DNA of 64,000 bases, from assembly GCA_010356995.1 (NCBI GenBank), contig ML996687.1, forward strand, positions 1,211,148 through 1,275,147, read 5' to 3'. How positions within the stretch are numbered: the first letter of the stretch is position 1; each line of letters opens with the position of its first letter. The DNA is from Trichodelitschia bisporula (taxonomy: Eukaryota; Ascomycota; Dothideomycetes; Phaeotrichales; Phaeotrichaceae). The notes under the pieces were generated by a model, which was given only the letters and a program-made list of their open reading frames with translations, had not been told where the DNA came from and did not search any database. Shown piece by piece: positions 30,830 to 40,200 of this stretch. The position numbers and the translations under genes were made by a program.

Positions 30830-31640
30830 GGATATCACGTAGCTGTCTTCACGACGTATGATTGCGCATTGAGCTAATTGTGAAGGAAGATGTTAACTTG
30901 ATCGCTGTTGACTGATAATGTAGATGGTTGCGGAGGAGCATCCAAGTGCGGTATGGCGCACTGATATTCAGATAACTGAGCCACAAGTGCAAGGTATGTT
31001 ATTTAGAAGATGCCACAGTTTTGGTTAGGTTCTCCAAGAGGCAGAGGTTTAGAACTAAAAGGCGGCTTCCGAATCCCGCATCAATGCTCCTGGTACTTTG
31101 AGGCCTAGAACTAATGAGTGAGTCAAACTCTTGGTCAATGCCGAACCGTACCATCGAGGCCCTTCGACAGCCTTCTCACGCCCCGGTTGGCTAGGGCTGA
31201 AGGGCAGTAACAAAGTTGAAAAGTGTCCACAAGGCGAGATTGGTCAACTTCAAACACGTCGTGCTGATTGCCTCAAGTGACAGTGCGGCAGATGAGCGGG
31301 TAATGGCAAGATAGAACACAGTGTACACATCGGCAAAGTACACATATGTGAAAAGGACGATAGACACCGGGGAACAGAATAATAACGGTCACCAGCAGTA
31401 GCAATTGAGTTGCAGTTATTTTAGGCTTTTGTGCCCGCAAGCCACGATGAACCCCAGGCTGAGACGGGAGCTAACAGCAGCCCTCCCCCTCAATATGAAA
31501 GTAGCTGCGTTGTTGTATGCGAGATTATATACCGATAGTAAGCAATAACTTAACAGCTTTGTAAATGCCACCTGGCCACCAGCGGCGGTCGGCGCCTCCT
31601 CTCCCCAATCGGGTATGGTGCAACAGTCGACTTGGCGAGA
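30830..31640. other. Intergenic, upstream region of KAR2
   Basis: About 0.8 kb with no supported gene. I looked for the unfolded-protein-response element (CAGCGTG or TGACGTGK type) and did not find a clear copy. Confidence 0.5.
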
Positions 31641-31690
31641 TTCTAGAAAGGACACTTTTCAAGAGCTTCCATCCCGCAGTGGCTTTATAA
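31641..31690 (+). promoter_or_regulatory. Candidate KAR2 core promoter: HSE-like TTCTAGAA and TATA
   Basis: TTCTAGAA at 31,641-31,648 is a perfect two-unit inverted heat-shock element (TTCnnGAA). A TATA-like TTTATAA follows at 31,684-31,690, about 140 bases before the start codon. A typical strong element has a third unit, which is not evident here. Confidence 0.45.
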
Positions 31691-31830
31691 CGGCTGCTTG
31701 TCCAATTCCCCTCCTTCACCTCTACAACACTCACCGTTCCACATCTTCTTCTCCCTCCCCCCCTCTTCTGCCTTCTGCAGCTCCAATACCTAGCTTTCTG
31801 CTTTTATTGTCTGCATCAAGCACATCCAAG

Positions 31831-34056
31831 ATGGCAGCTTCTAGAGGAAGCTCACGCTCGTCGTGGTCCGCCTTCTGCTACCTCCTCCTTCTCCTCTGTG
31901 TACCCCTCTTGTGTCTGCAGGCCCGCGCCGACGATCAGGAGCCGCTCAAGGATGCCTCCATCACTGGTCCCGGTACGACCCGCCGTTCTGTGTGACTTGT
32001 GCTCCGCTAACTTCCGCAGTTATTGGTATCGATCTGGGTACCACCTACTCTTGCGTTGGTGTTATGAAGAATGGCAAGGTCGAGATTCTCGTCAACGACC
32101 AGGGTAACCGGATAACGCCGTCGTGGGTGGCCTTCACGGATGACGAGCGTCTTGTCGGTGATGCCGCGAAGAATCAGTTCGCGAACAACCCCCAGCGTAC
32201 CATCTTCGACATCAAGCGTCTGATCGGGCGCAAGTTTCAGGAGAAGGACGTTCAGGGTGACATCAAGCACTTCCCCTTTAAGGTTGTGGGCAAGGATGGT
32301 AACCCCAAGGTCAAAGTCGATGTTCACGGGTATGTCATTCTACCGCACTCGCTTGTTCCTGTTCTGACCGCCGCAGTGAGGAGAAGACTTTCTCTCCCGA
32401 GGAAATCAGCGCCATGGTCCTCCAGAAGATGAAGGAAGTTGCCGAGAATTATCTTGGTCAGAAGGTCGTCAACGCCGTTGTCACCGTCCCCGCCTACTTC
32501 AATGATGCCCAGCGTGCCGCCACCAAGGACGCTGGCACCATCGCTGGCCTCAACGTCCTCCGTGTCGTTAACGAGCCCACGGCCGCCGCTCTTGCGTACG
32601 GTCTGGACAAGCAGAGCCAGGAGGAACGCCAGATCATCGTTTACGATCTCGGTGGTGGTACCTTTGATGTGTCGGCTCTGACTGTTGACAACGGCGTGTT
32701 CGAGGTCCTGTCTACCGCTGGTGACACCCATCTCGGTGGTGAGGACTTTGACAACCGTGTTATCAGCTACCTCGTCAAGAAGTTCAACAAGGAGCACAGC
32801 ACGGATATTTCCAAGAACCAGAAGGCGATGAGCAAGCTTAAGCGCGAGGCTGAGAAGGCCAAGCGTACGCTCTCCTCGCAGATGTCGACCCGCATTGAGA
32901 TGTAAGTTCCTCTTCTGCGTCGTTCAAATGCACCGAAGCTGACTCTACAGTGAATCTCTCCACGACGGTATTGACATGAGCGAGACTCTGACCCGCGCTA
33001 AGTTCGAGGAGCTGAACAACGACCTGTTCAAGAAGACGCTCAAGCCCGTTGAGCAGGTGCTCAAGGACGCCAAGCTGAAGAAGTCTGACATCGACGACAT
33101 TGTCCTCGTCGGCGGTTCGACCCGTATTCCCAAGGTCCAGGCCATGCTCGAGGAGTTTTTTGGCAAGAAGGCGCGCAAGGACGTCAACCCTGACGAGGCT
33201 GTTGCTTTCGGTGCGGCTGTTCAGGGTGGTATCCTTGCTGGCGAGTCGGAGGCTAGCAGCCTTGTGCTCATGGACGTGAACCCCCTGACTCTTGGCATTG
33301 AGACGACCGGCGGTGTGATGACGACGCTGATCAAGCGCGGCACCACGATCCCCACGCGCAAGAGCCAGATCTTCTCCACCGCCGCTGACAACCAGCCTGT
33401 GGTGTTGATCCAGGTCTTCGAAGGCGAGCGTTCGCTGACCAAGGATAACAACCTGCTTGGCAAGTTCGAGCTCACTGGCATCCCCCCCGCTCCCCGCGGT
33501 GTCCCCCAGATCGAAGTCTCTTTCGAGCTCGACGCCAACGGCATTCTCAAGGTCAGCGCCGGTGACAAGGGCACGGGCAAGTCGGAGTCGATCACTATCA
33601 CGAACGACAAGGGCCGCCTTAGCACCGAGGAGATTGAGCGCATGGTTGAGGAGGCTGAGAAGTACGCTGAGGAGGACAAGGCCGTCAAGGAGCGCATCGA
33701 AGCGCGCAACGGCCTCGAGAACTACGCATACAGCCTCAAGAACCAGATCAACGACAAGGAGGGTCTTGGTGGCAAGATCAGCGAGGAGGACAAGGAATCT
33801 GTGAGTTGATTTGCTCTATACATTCAGCTATCGCTAACGGACGCAGCTCCTCGAGGCTGTCAAGGAAGCTCAAGACTGGATCGAGGAGAACGGCGTGACC
33901 GCCACTACTGAGGACTTCGAGGAGCAGAAGGAGAAGCTCAGCGGTGTGGCATACCCCATCACCAGCAAGATCTACGGTTCGGCCGGTGGCGCTGGTGGTG
34001 CAGGAGGCATGCCCGACTACGGTGATGATGAGCCCTCTGGCCATGACGAGTTGTAA
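31831..34056 (+). CDS. kar2: Kar2/BiP, ER-lumen Hsp70 chaperone
   Basis: Model: exons 31,831-31,972; 32,020-32,329; 32,377-32,901; 32,951-33,800; 33,847-34,056, four introns of 46-49 nt with standard signals; 678 aa. BiP folds entering proteins, drives translocation through Sec61 with Sec63 and takes part in ER-associated degradation and stress sensing. A signal peptide (hydrophobic run [16 protein letters not shown], cleavage after ARA) is followed by the nucleotide-binding domain with Hsp70 signature 1 ([13 protein letters not shown]), signature 2 ([16 protein letters not shown]) and signature 3 ([20 protein letters not shown]). The linker and substrate-binding domain ([19 protein letters not shown]) come next, then a lid ending in a Gly-Ala-rich segment. 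The C-terminal HDEL is the ER-retrieval signal, which with the leader separates it from cytosolic and mitochondrial Hsp70s. Coding sequence shows strong C/G-ending codon preference, as expected of an abundant protein. Confidence 0.98.
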
Positions 34057-34540
34057 AGAGCGACGGGGTACAGGGTGGTATGCAAGGGAGGCGCATGTAT
34101 AAATTTAGAGGGCTAGGTTTTTCGCCTAGACCGACGCAGCTGATGCGGGGTCTGGCGGCATGCTCTGGGACGGCGTTGTATTTGTGCTGCTGCGTCTTTT
34201 ATAGCTTTGCTGGTGTGCTCTTCTGCTACTATTAGTGCTGTGGATGTGTATGCATGACGATCGGAATTGAAAAGCCTTTGATATCTACCGCGAAATGGTG
34301 ATATTCCCAAATGTCGGATACGCTAGACGGTTCTGCTGCTGCTGCTGCCCCCTCTCATCCTCAACGTCTCATACCGGGATATCCTGAGTTCGATGAGGCC
34401 CTCCAGGGCTCAGGTACAACCAGGCTCACAGCCGCGAGCGGCAATTGGATCCAGCTCAATGTTACTCTACCAAACGCGTCACTTATCCCGACGGTCCACT
34501 ATCGCCCAAAAGGGGCCCGCCTCAGCTGGCACCGGGCGGG
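34057..34540. other. KAR2 3' flank and spacer
   Basis: This holds the 3' region of KAR2. A plus-strand ATG frame at 34,311 (MSDTLDGSAAAAAPSHPQRL) has a plausible start but runs antisense across the tRNA gene and is not called. Confidence 0.5.
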
Positions 34541-34546
34541 AAAAAA
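34541..34546 (-). terminator. Pol III terminator of the tRNA gene
   Basis: Six A residues on the plus strand give TTTTTT on the minus strand four bases beyond the mature tRNA 3' end, a standard RNA polymerase III stop. Confidence 0.85.
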
Positions 34547-34550
34547 GATA

Positions 34551-34635
34551 TCTCCTTCCCGGAGTCGAACCGGGGTTGTTGGAAGTTTTTGATGGCAGTC
34601 AAAATCCAAAGTGATAACCACTACACCAAAGGAGA
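34551..34635 (-). tRNA. tRNA-Gln(UUG) with a 14-nt intron
   Basis: The minus strand folds as a cloverleaf. The acceptor arms TCTCCTT and AAGGAGA pair over seven bases. The D-arm region is GGTGTAGTGGTTATCAC (A-box), and the T-arm is CCCGG/CCGGG around TTCGACT (B-box GGTTCGACTCC). The anticodon stem TTGGA pairs with TCCAA, enclosing TT-TTG-A then about 14 extra nucleotides (CTGCCATCAAAAAC) and T. Removing them gives a normal seven-base loop with anticodon UUG, so glutamine. The intron sits one base after the anticodon, the canonical site. Its exact edges are ambiguous by one base because of flanking C/T. Confidence 0.94.
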
Positions 34636-35109
34636 TGGTCTGGTGGGTCTATACATGGCAAGTTGAAACTTGTGAGGATGTCGCCAGCTGGGCGAAGGGA
34701 GGCCGAGGTGGAGGGTAGGGGAGAGGCAGCGAGAGCAGCGGGCCGGAGGTTGGATACATGTGCATCAGTTCGGGCTAGCCAGGCGGCTTCCGAACGATTG
34801 GGATTCGGCACTGATGAGCTTCGGAGACGGGAGGCATCGTTGGACATTGGACATCTGATTGCCGACTGCGTAAGTGACGATAGACTCCGCCAAGACAAGC
34901 CCCGACATCATGTCCCGACCCTAATCATCTCCTCTCCCATCACGGAGCTCCATCCTCCTCAACCACCTGCCATGGGCTCTATTCTTGCAGCTTCAATTCA
35001 TGCCTCATGCATCATGTCACTTCTGGGGTGTAGAAATGTGACTAACGGTCCCTATTGCTTGCACCGAACGTCGCCTTCCCTTCGTGCCACGGTCTGACCT
35101 GAACGTCAA
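34636..35109. other. Spacer, no gene seen
   Basis: No supported feature. This is the tRNA upstream flank and the start of the gene desert. Confidence 0.5.
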
Positions 35110-36060
35110 AAATCGCGGCTGAAATGTCTTCAGGTAAGAAACGCGAGGGAACGATGGCAAGCGCTGGGGTGCGCACTGCCCAGTGTACGCAGTATCCGCT
35201 GGACAGACTATGGCGCCCAGCTCAGAATCACTACGGCTGAGATTGAGCATGCTTTCCGCTACGTGACGACGATGCTCCTATCATTTGGAAAGAGCATGTC
35301 CTTGCATTCCTCTCTGTCGGCGAGGTCGGCTACCAGGTATAGGCAGCCATACTTGAGATCCGGATGCGAAGCTACCTCGTTTAGTTCCTTATCCAATCCG
35401 ACATCACCCAGGCAAACCGCGAAGACCTTTCAGACTCCGCTTGGAACAACCACTTGCTGGACACTATTCCCGAGTTTTTCCTTGCCGGCATCAAACCATT
35501 CCTGCGGCCCAGCTCATATTCGCGGACTCTTGGCCGGGATGCTTTCCTACAAACTCAGTGGCGAATGACTTCTGGGCCCGACTTGTGCTGAGGCTCATTC
35601 AACCGAAAGCCTGGTGGTGCGATATGCCACTCAAGGACTTTCTAGACATGTTGGGCGAAACTCTCACTCTCACAACATCATCCAACGTCAAGCATGCGTA
35701 TCCACCCTTCCACTTCCAGCTGGCATGCGCAAGTGGCCGATTTTCCGGTTCCCTAGGCTAAATTTGCTGCACGTATCAAAGACTGGATACGTGCAGCAAA
35801 TTCGAGCATATCTTGGGCGACTTCCAATGGTATCGAAACAGCTTCTGACTTGAAGCTCGTATCACTTGCTGCAGATGCCTTGCGCAATCCGAGCCGAGTG
35901 AGCCTGTTCACCCGCCTTGATGTCCACTAGTGTCGGCCATCCCAAGTTATTCCGTTCATTAAGTATCGATCCCGACAGCACTCGTTGCGTTTGGGTGGGG
36001 ACCAGCACTTTGATCACATCAAATTCTTTGTTGAAACCGCACAGGGTAAGAACACCCACA
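35110..36060 (+). pseudogene. Decayed coding relic, family unknown
   Basis: Long stretches of the plus strand look coding but switch frame. Near 35,140 a stretch reads MASAGVRTAQCTQYPLDRLW. Another frame gives IWKEHVLAFLSVGEVGYQV near 35,280. From 35,400 it reads SDSAWNNHLLDTIPEFFLAG and KPFLRPSSYSRTLGRDAF. Near 35,780 it reads WIRAANSSISWATSNGIETA. Stops interrupt each piece, and I find no splice pairs that repair them, so I call it a dead gene. The family is not recognised. A perfect hairpin (35,761-35,802) lies inside it. Confidence 0.5.
35761..35802. repeat. Perfect 17-bp inverted repeat, 8-nt loop
   Basis: The arm aatttgctgcacgtatc (35,761-35,777) and its exact reverse complement (35,786-35,802) flank aaagactg. 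A perfect arm of this length is unlikely by chance in an otherwise decayed stretch. Confidence 0.92.
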
Positions 36061-36197
36061 CCCAATATCAAATATCACTCAGAATAATGCCCTTGTGTTT
36101 GGACTTAACGGTATGCAGGTGTACTGTTCCGCTACGGACGGCCCGTATGATAATGCTGTGGGAATGCTGACAATTTTAGTATGAGTATGATGGGCTA

Positions 36198-36280
36198 GGT
36201 AGACTGAAAGGGTGCGTCGGGCGCAGTAGTGATGGGCTATTACTACCACTTCTGCACTCGAAGCACCCTTTCAGTCTACC
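36198..36280. repeat. Perfect 18-bp inverted repeat, 47-bp spacer
   Basis: The arm ggtagactgaaagggtgc (36,198-36,215) is exactly complementary to 36,263-36,280. Part of the spacer (cagtagtgat / attactac) can pair further with G-U allowed, so an RNA from here would fold into a long imperfect hairpin. Confidence 0.92.
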
Positions 36281-36964
36281 ATAGCGCATCATATACACAC
36301 AAAACTCGCCAGCGTCAGCACCACCGTCTTTGTCATCCTACGCAATGCCAGTGTCTCCATCTCCGCCGACATCGTCACCGTCGTCTCGATCTACCGACGT
36401 CCCTGGGATCACCCCCTCGGGCCCATACAGGAAGGACAGCCTGGGAGGGGGAATCACTTGACACTCCACGCACCCTTTGAGGAACAAACCTTGAGCAATT
36501 TGCCCGTGAATTTATGGCGGCCGAGCTGGGGTTTTGGAGGAGCCTTTTAGTTGACTTGTCGAGGTACGCTGCTCGCCGAGGAAACAAAACCGTTGCGGAT
36601 AACCCCTCTATCTGATATCCGCTCTTCCAAGCATGATTGTTCACGTTAGTGACGGCATCTCAAAGTCTGCATTCAATGTGCAGTGTGGGGCTGTTGCATC
36701 AGTGCGTCTGGAAATAGCATATTGTCACATTCAGTGGTAAGGCAACGGGCTCCATGTTTACGCTCCGATGGGCGACGACAGAGCAAATCACTTTTGAGTC
36801 AACTCCCTACTACTTTGGTCTAATCTCTTGATGCCGGCGACTCCTCAACCAGTAGAGAGCTAGGCGGCATATCCACCGCGTCCGAACTCGGTGTCCTCGA
36901 CGCACTCCCTAGCAACGCCAGCAAGACTGAGGTTCCTGAGCAAGGCGGCGACGGGAATCAGGCT
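36281..36964. other. Spacer, nothing recognised
   Basis: No protein-like frame with an ATG is supported here. Confidence 0.5.
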
Positions 36965-37288
36965 TTATGTTGACCCTGCCATGCTGAAAGACGAGCACAT
37001 ATCAGAGTTTGGATGAGTGTGCGGTTCCTCTTCTACTGAGGGTACAGATATGGTGATGGTTGGGTGTTTAAGACTCCGTGATTTACTCGTGGGAGTCGAG
37101 TCCTTTGCTGTCACATTCAACACCTGTTCTTGGATTCTCGGTAGAGTTTTTGTAGTTGAATCGATATCATTAACGACATGCTGCTTCATCATGCCTGGTC
37201 TTCGAAAGGTGGACCGCCATTCTCCTGCTTTACTCAAGCGCTGACTTTGCCAAAGCGGTTCGTCAAACCTAACGTTGGATATGAACAT
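36965..37288 (-). CDS. Hypothetical ORF, 107 aa
   Basis: From the ATG at 37,288 (MFISNVRFDEPLWQSQRLSK) the frame stays open to 36,965 with a balanced, mostly polar composition (TTKTLPRIQEQVLNVTAKDS). A TATA-like TTTATATC lies about 55 bases upstream on the same strand. It has no recognisable domain and no visible intron, and lies in a desert, so it may be chance or a relic. Confidence 0.25.
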   Translation of the reverse strand: MFISNVRFDEPLWQSQRLSKAGEWRSTFRRPGMMKQHVVNDIDSTTKTLPRIQEQVLNVTAKDSTPTSKSRSLKHPTITISVPSVEEEPHTHPNSDMCSSFSMAGST

Positions 37289-40200
37289 CAACGTCCTTTC
37301 GGTTCAAAAATCGGTGAAATTCGAGATCGAGCAAGACTGGGATATAAAGTCGATGGAATGAATCAACGCATACTCATGGTAAGCTCGTCTACGAAACTAG
37401 AGTCGTCCCGGCGAGCAAAGTCTGCTCCTTTCCATCGTTGCGGAACAACCCGTTTAACATGACGGTACTCTATCCGAATTCAGCCTCGGCCTCAGCCTCA
37501 TCACAACGATAAAGTCCAGCATACGCATACAGGAAATTGCATCAAAATCAACCACCATCAGGGCTTCATTGGAAGGCTGAGCAGACCCGAATGGCAACAT
37601 GCCCCCAATTATCGTGTCTAAAACGGCATCCAGATAGTTACACAGAGAGGACGGGAACATACGTCACGCCTCGGAACCCTGATTGACATCGGGAGATTAG
37701 ACTGGCGCTTGTTGTTCCGACTATCACCTGCGTCACTGCATGATACTCTTTGCCATCTCAGCCCAGAAAGAATCCACTTGCCCGAACACCGCATCTGCTG
37801 CCAGTCAGGTGTCTCTCCAGATTGTCGTTGGCGCGAAACAAGCCATCCATTGACGCCGACATCAGGAACGAGTGATTTACGCCATCAATGCACCGAGACT
37901 TTGACAACCACTGCCACTGTCACAGTGTTCATATCCAGCCCCCAATGCACAGTCACATCCCATCGACTGCAGCCCGCATCACCCAAACCAAACCCCAATT
38001 CCAATCCACACCCGCCAGCCCACGGCAAACAAACTCCGCCTCCATCACGAACAACCGGTACCGGTAGCCAGCCCTCCCTAGCTTACCATCCGTGCCCAAA
38101 CACCCGCTCCCTCGAAAAAACGCGGGGACGCCACGTAGTCCAGACCTCACTCACGATAACTACCCCGCAGCGATCAGATAACCCACTACGCCAGACTATC
38201 GTCCCACACCCCAACTAGTTCTGGTCGCCCATCTCATGACGCTGGAGAAAAAGCATGAACACAGCCCTTAGGCTCATCACCCCGCCGATCCATCACACGT
38301 CGCGCAGACAGCTAGACTGGTATGTGCATAACGACTCATTTCCCCCGCATTCGCGCCCTGCACTTCGCTCACCCCGGGCCGCGAGCCGGTAGCCCTGATC
38401 GGCGCGGTGCCCAGACGTACCTACCTCTGGTACCTACAGTAGAACGGGTTGCGAGGGCCAATGACGATAGTCCGGCGATGGGGATGTGTGGAGATGGGAT
38501 GTTTATGCGTAATGGTGATGCGGGTGCTGAGTCGAGGTCGTTGGATGCGATAGGCGGAGCGGCGGGTTGGGCTGGATGTGCGGGGTTGGGTTGCGGTGAT
38601 GCTGAACATGCTTTTGCTATCGATACTTCGTAGCTCGCCCACATGCATCGCGCGATATCCACAGTCCGATACGTATCCGAAAGTCGCAAGCGTCCCGGCA
38701 CCCATCCCGCAACAATCAAGCTCCCGATCACACCCCACAAACACCACGACTCAGTCCGCCCGCACTGCGCCCCGCAAAAGACCGCACGACTCGGCCGTCC
38801 GCACCTTGCAAGAAACATTCACGACATCGCCGGTCATCGCCCTACGCCGTGACGCTACACCTGTCAAACTCCACCCGCCTCAGAAGATCGCTAGTCAGCT
38901 CTCCGCCCTGCGATGCCGACCCAATCCATCGCCCAACCTGACCTACGAGCCTAAAACGATAAACGCACGACGAAACGGGCCCGCGTGGCCAGCCCGTTTG
39001 GTCGCACCCGCGGATCGACGATTCAGAACCCCAAAGTTTGCACGACGATGTGCGCTCAGTCAGACGCCCCGCTCCGCCCGCCCGCCTGCCCGGACGTACT
39101 GAATCGCTCTCCGATGCCACGACACGACAGGCACCGGGGTTGCGGCTGAGCGTGACGTGCGCCTTCTGATCGGGTGCGAGTCAACGGCCGGATAGTTGCG
39201 GGGTGATGTTCGCGAGGCGCACGGTATCGTGTCGGCTCGACGTCGTCGTCGGTGACAGCCGGGTCCCCACCGGTGGCCTGAGATGAGAGTGTGGAAGGAT
39301 CGCCGTTGGGTGCTGATCTGGGGAAATCATTCTCCTCCCGAATAGCGCCGCGCGATTATCCCAATGTGCCCGCGCAAGAGGCGAATCTCGCGGGTCAGTA
39401 TTCAGCTACCGCGCGCGAGCGAGGCGACGAGAGCAGCACCATACCACGCCACAGAAGCGCATCTTTGCGAGGCGGAATCGTCGCCAGAGTCGGGATTGAG
39501 ATGATACAGACCTCCCTCAAGCTCGAGGCCCGGGCAGCAGTTCGCGGCTCGCGGCCGCAACGCCATGGCGTGCCGTAGACGCCGCGCGCTGACGATAATC
39601 CGGGGGCGGCGTTGGGCGGTAGCGCGAAGTGCAATTTCGAAGGGAAAGTTGGGGCCGAGGGTTCGTGGTGCGGTTTACCTCCGTAGTTGGAGTGTTCGGT
39701 TTGATGGAACTTGGGAATTGCGGGGATGAGGTTGTGGAGTTTAGCATGACAGTCACGATGCGATGCTACCCTCGTAAGCTTGATTCCGCATATCAGATAC
39801 TGCACTCGACGACGTCACCCACGCAACCGCGCAACGCAGGCGAGTCTCGCCTCATCATCTCCAGACTTCAAACAAACAAAACCTTTCGCCACCCCGGCTC
39901 GAGCTCACCTCGCTTCCCAACGCGTGCAATTCCCCGCCGGTCAAAGCTCCTCTCGGAGCTCCCAAACAAACGAAGCTGCTCCAAGCTCCAACCCGCCTCC
40001 CCGCACGCCGTCTCCACGCCAGTTTCCCCGCCCACGCCACAGGGACCATCTCCGGGCCCCGCCGCGAAGTAGCTCACGCCCGCTTCTTCGCTATCGCGAA
40101 CCCACTGGCTTTGGATTGCCCATCTTCGAGATAGCTTCAGCATTAAGCGGGCGGCCAGAGCGCAGGCCAGGCCGCCGCGTCGGTAATCTCCAATATCATT

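Noticed and set aside
32324-32797. Long minus-strand frames over KAR2
   Set aside because: Shadows of a strongly codon-biased Hsp70 gene; such antisense Hsp70 frames are a known artefact.
34311-34592. Plus-strand ATG frame starting MSDTLDGSAAAAAPSH
   Set aside because: It runs antisense across the well-supported tRNA-Gln gene and ends soon after; no family match.
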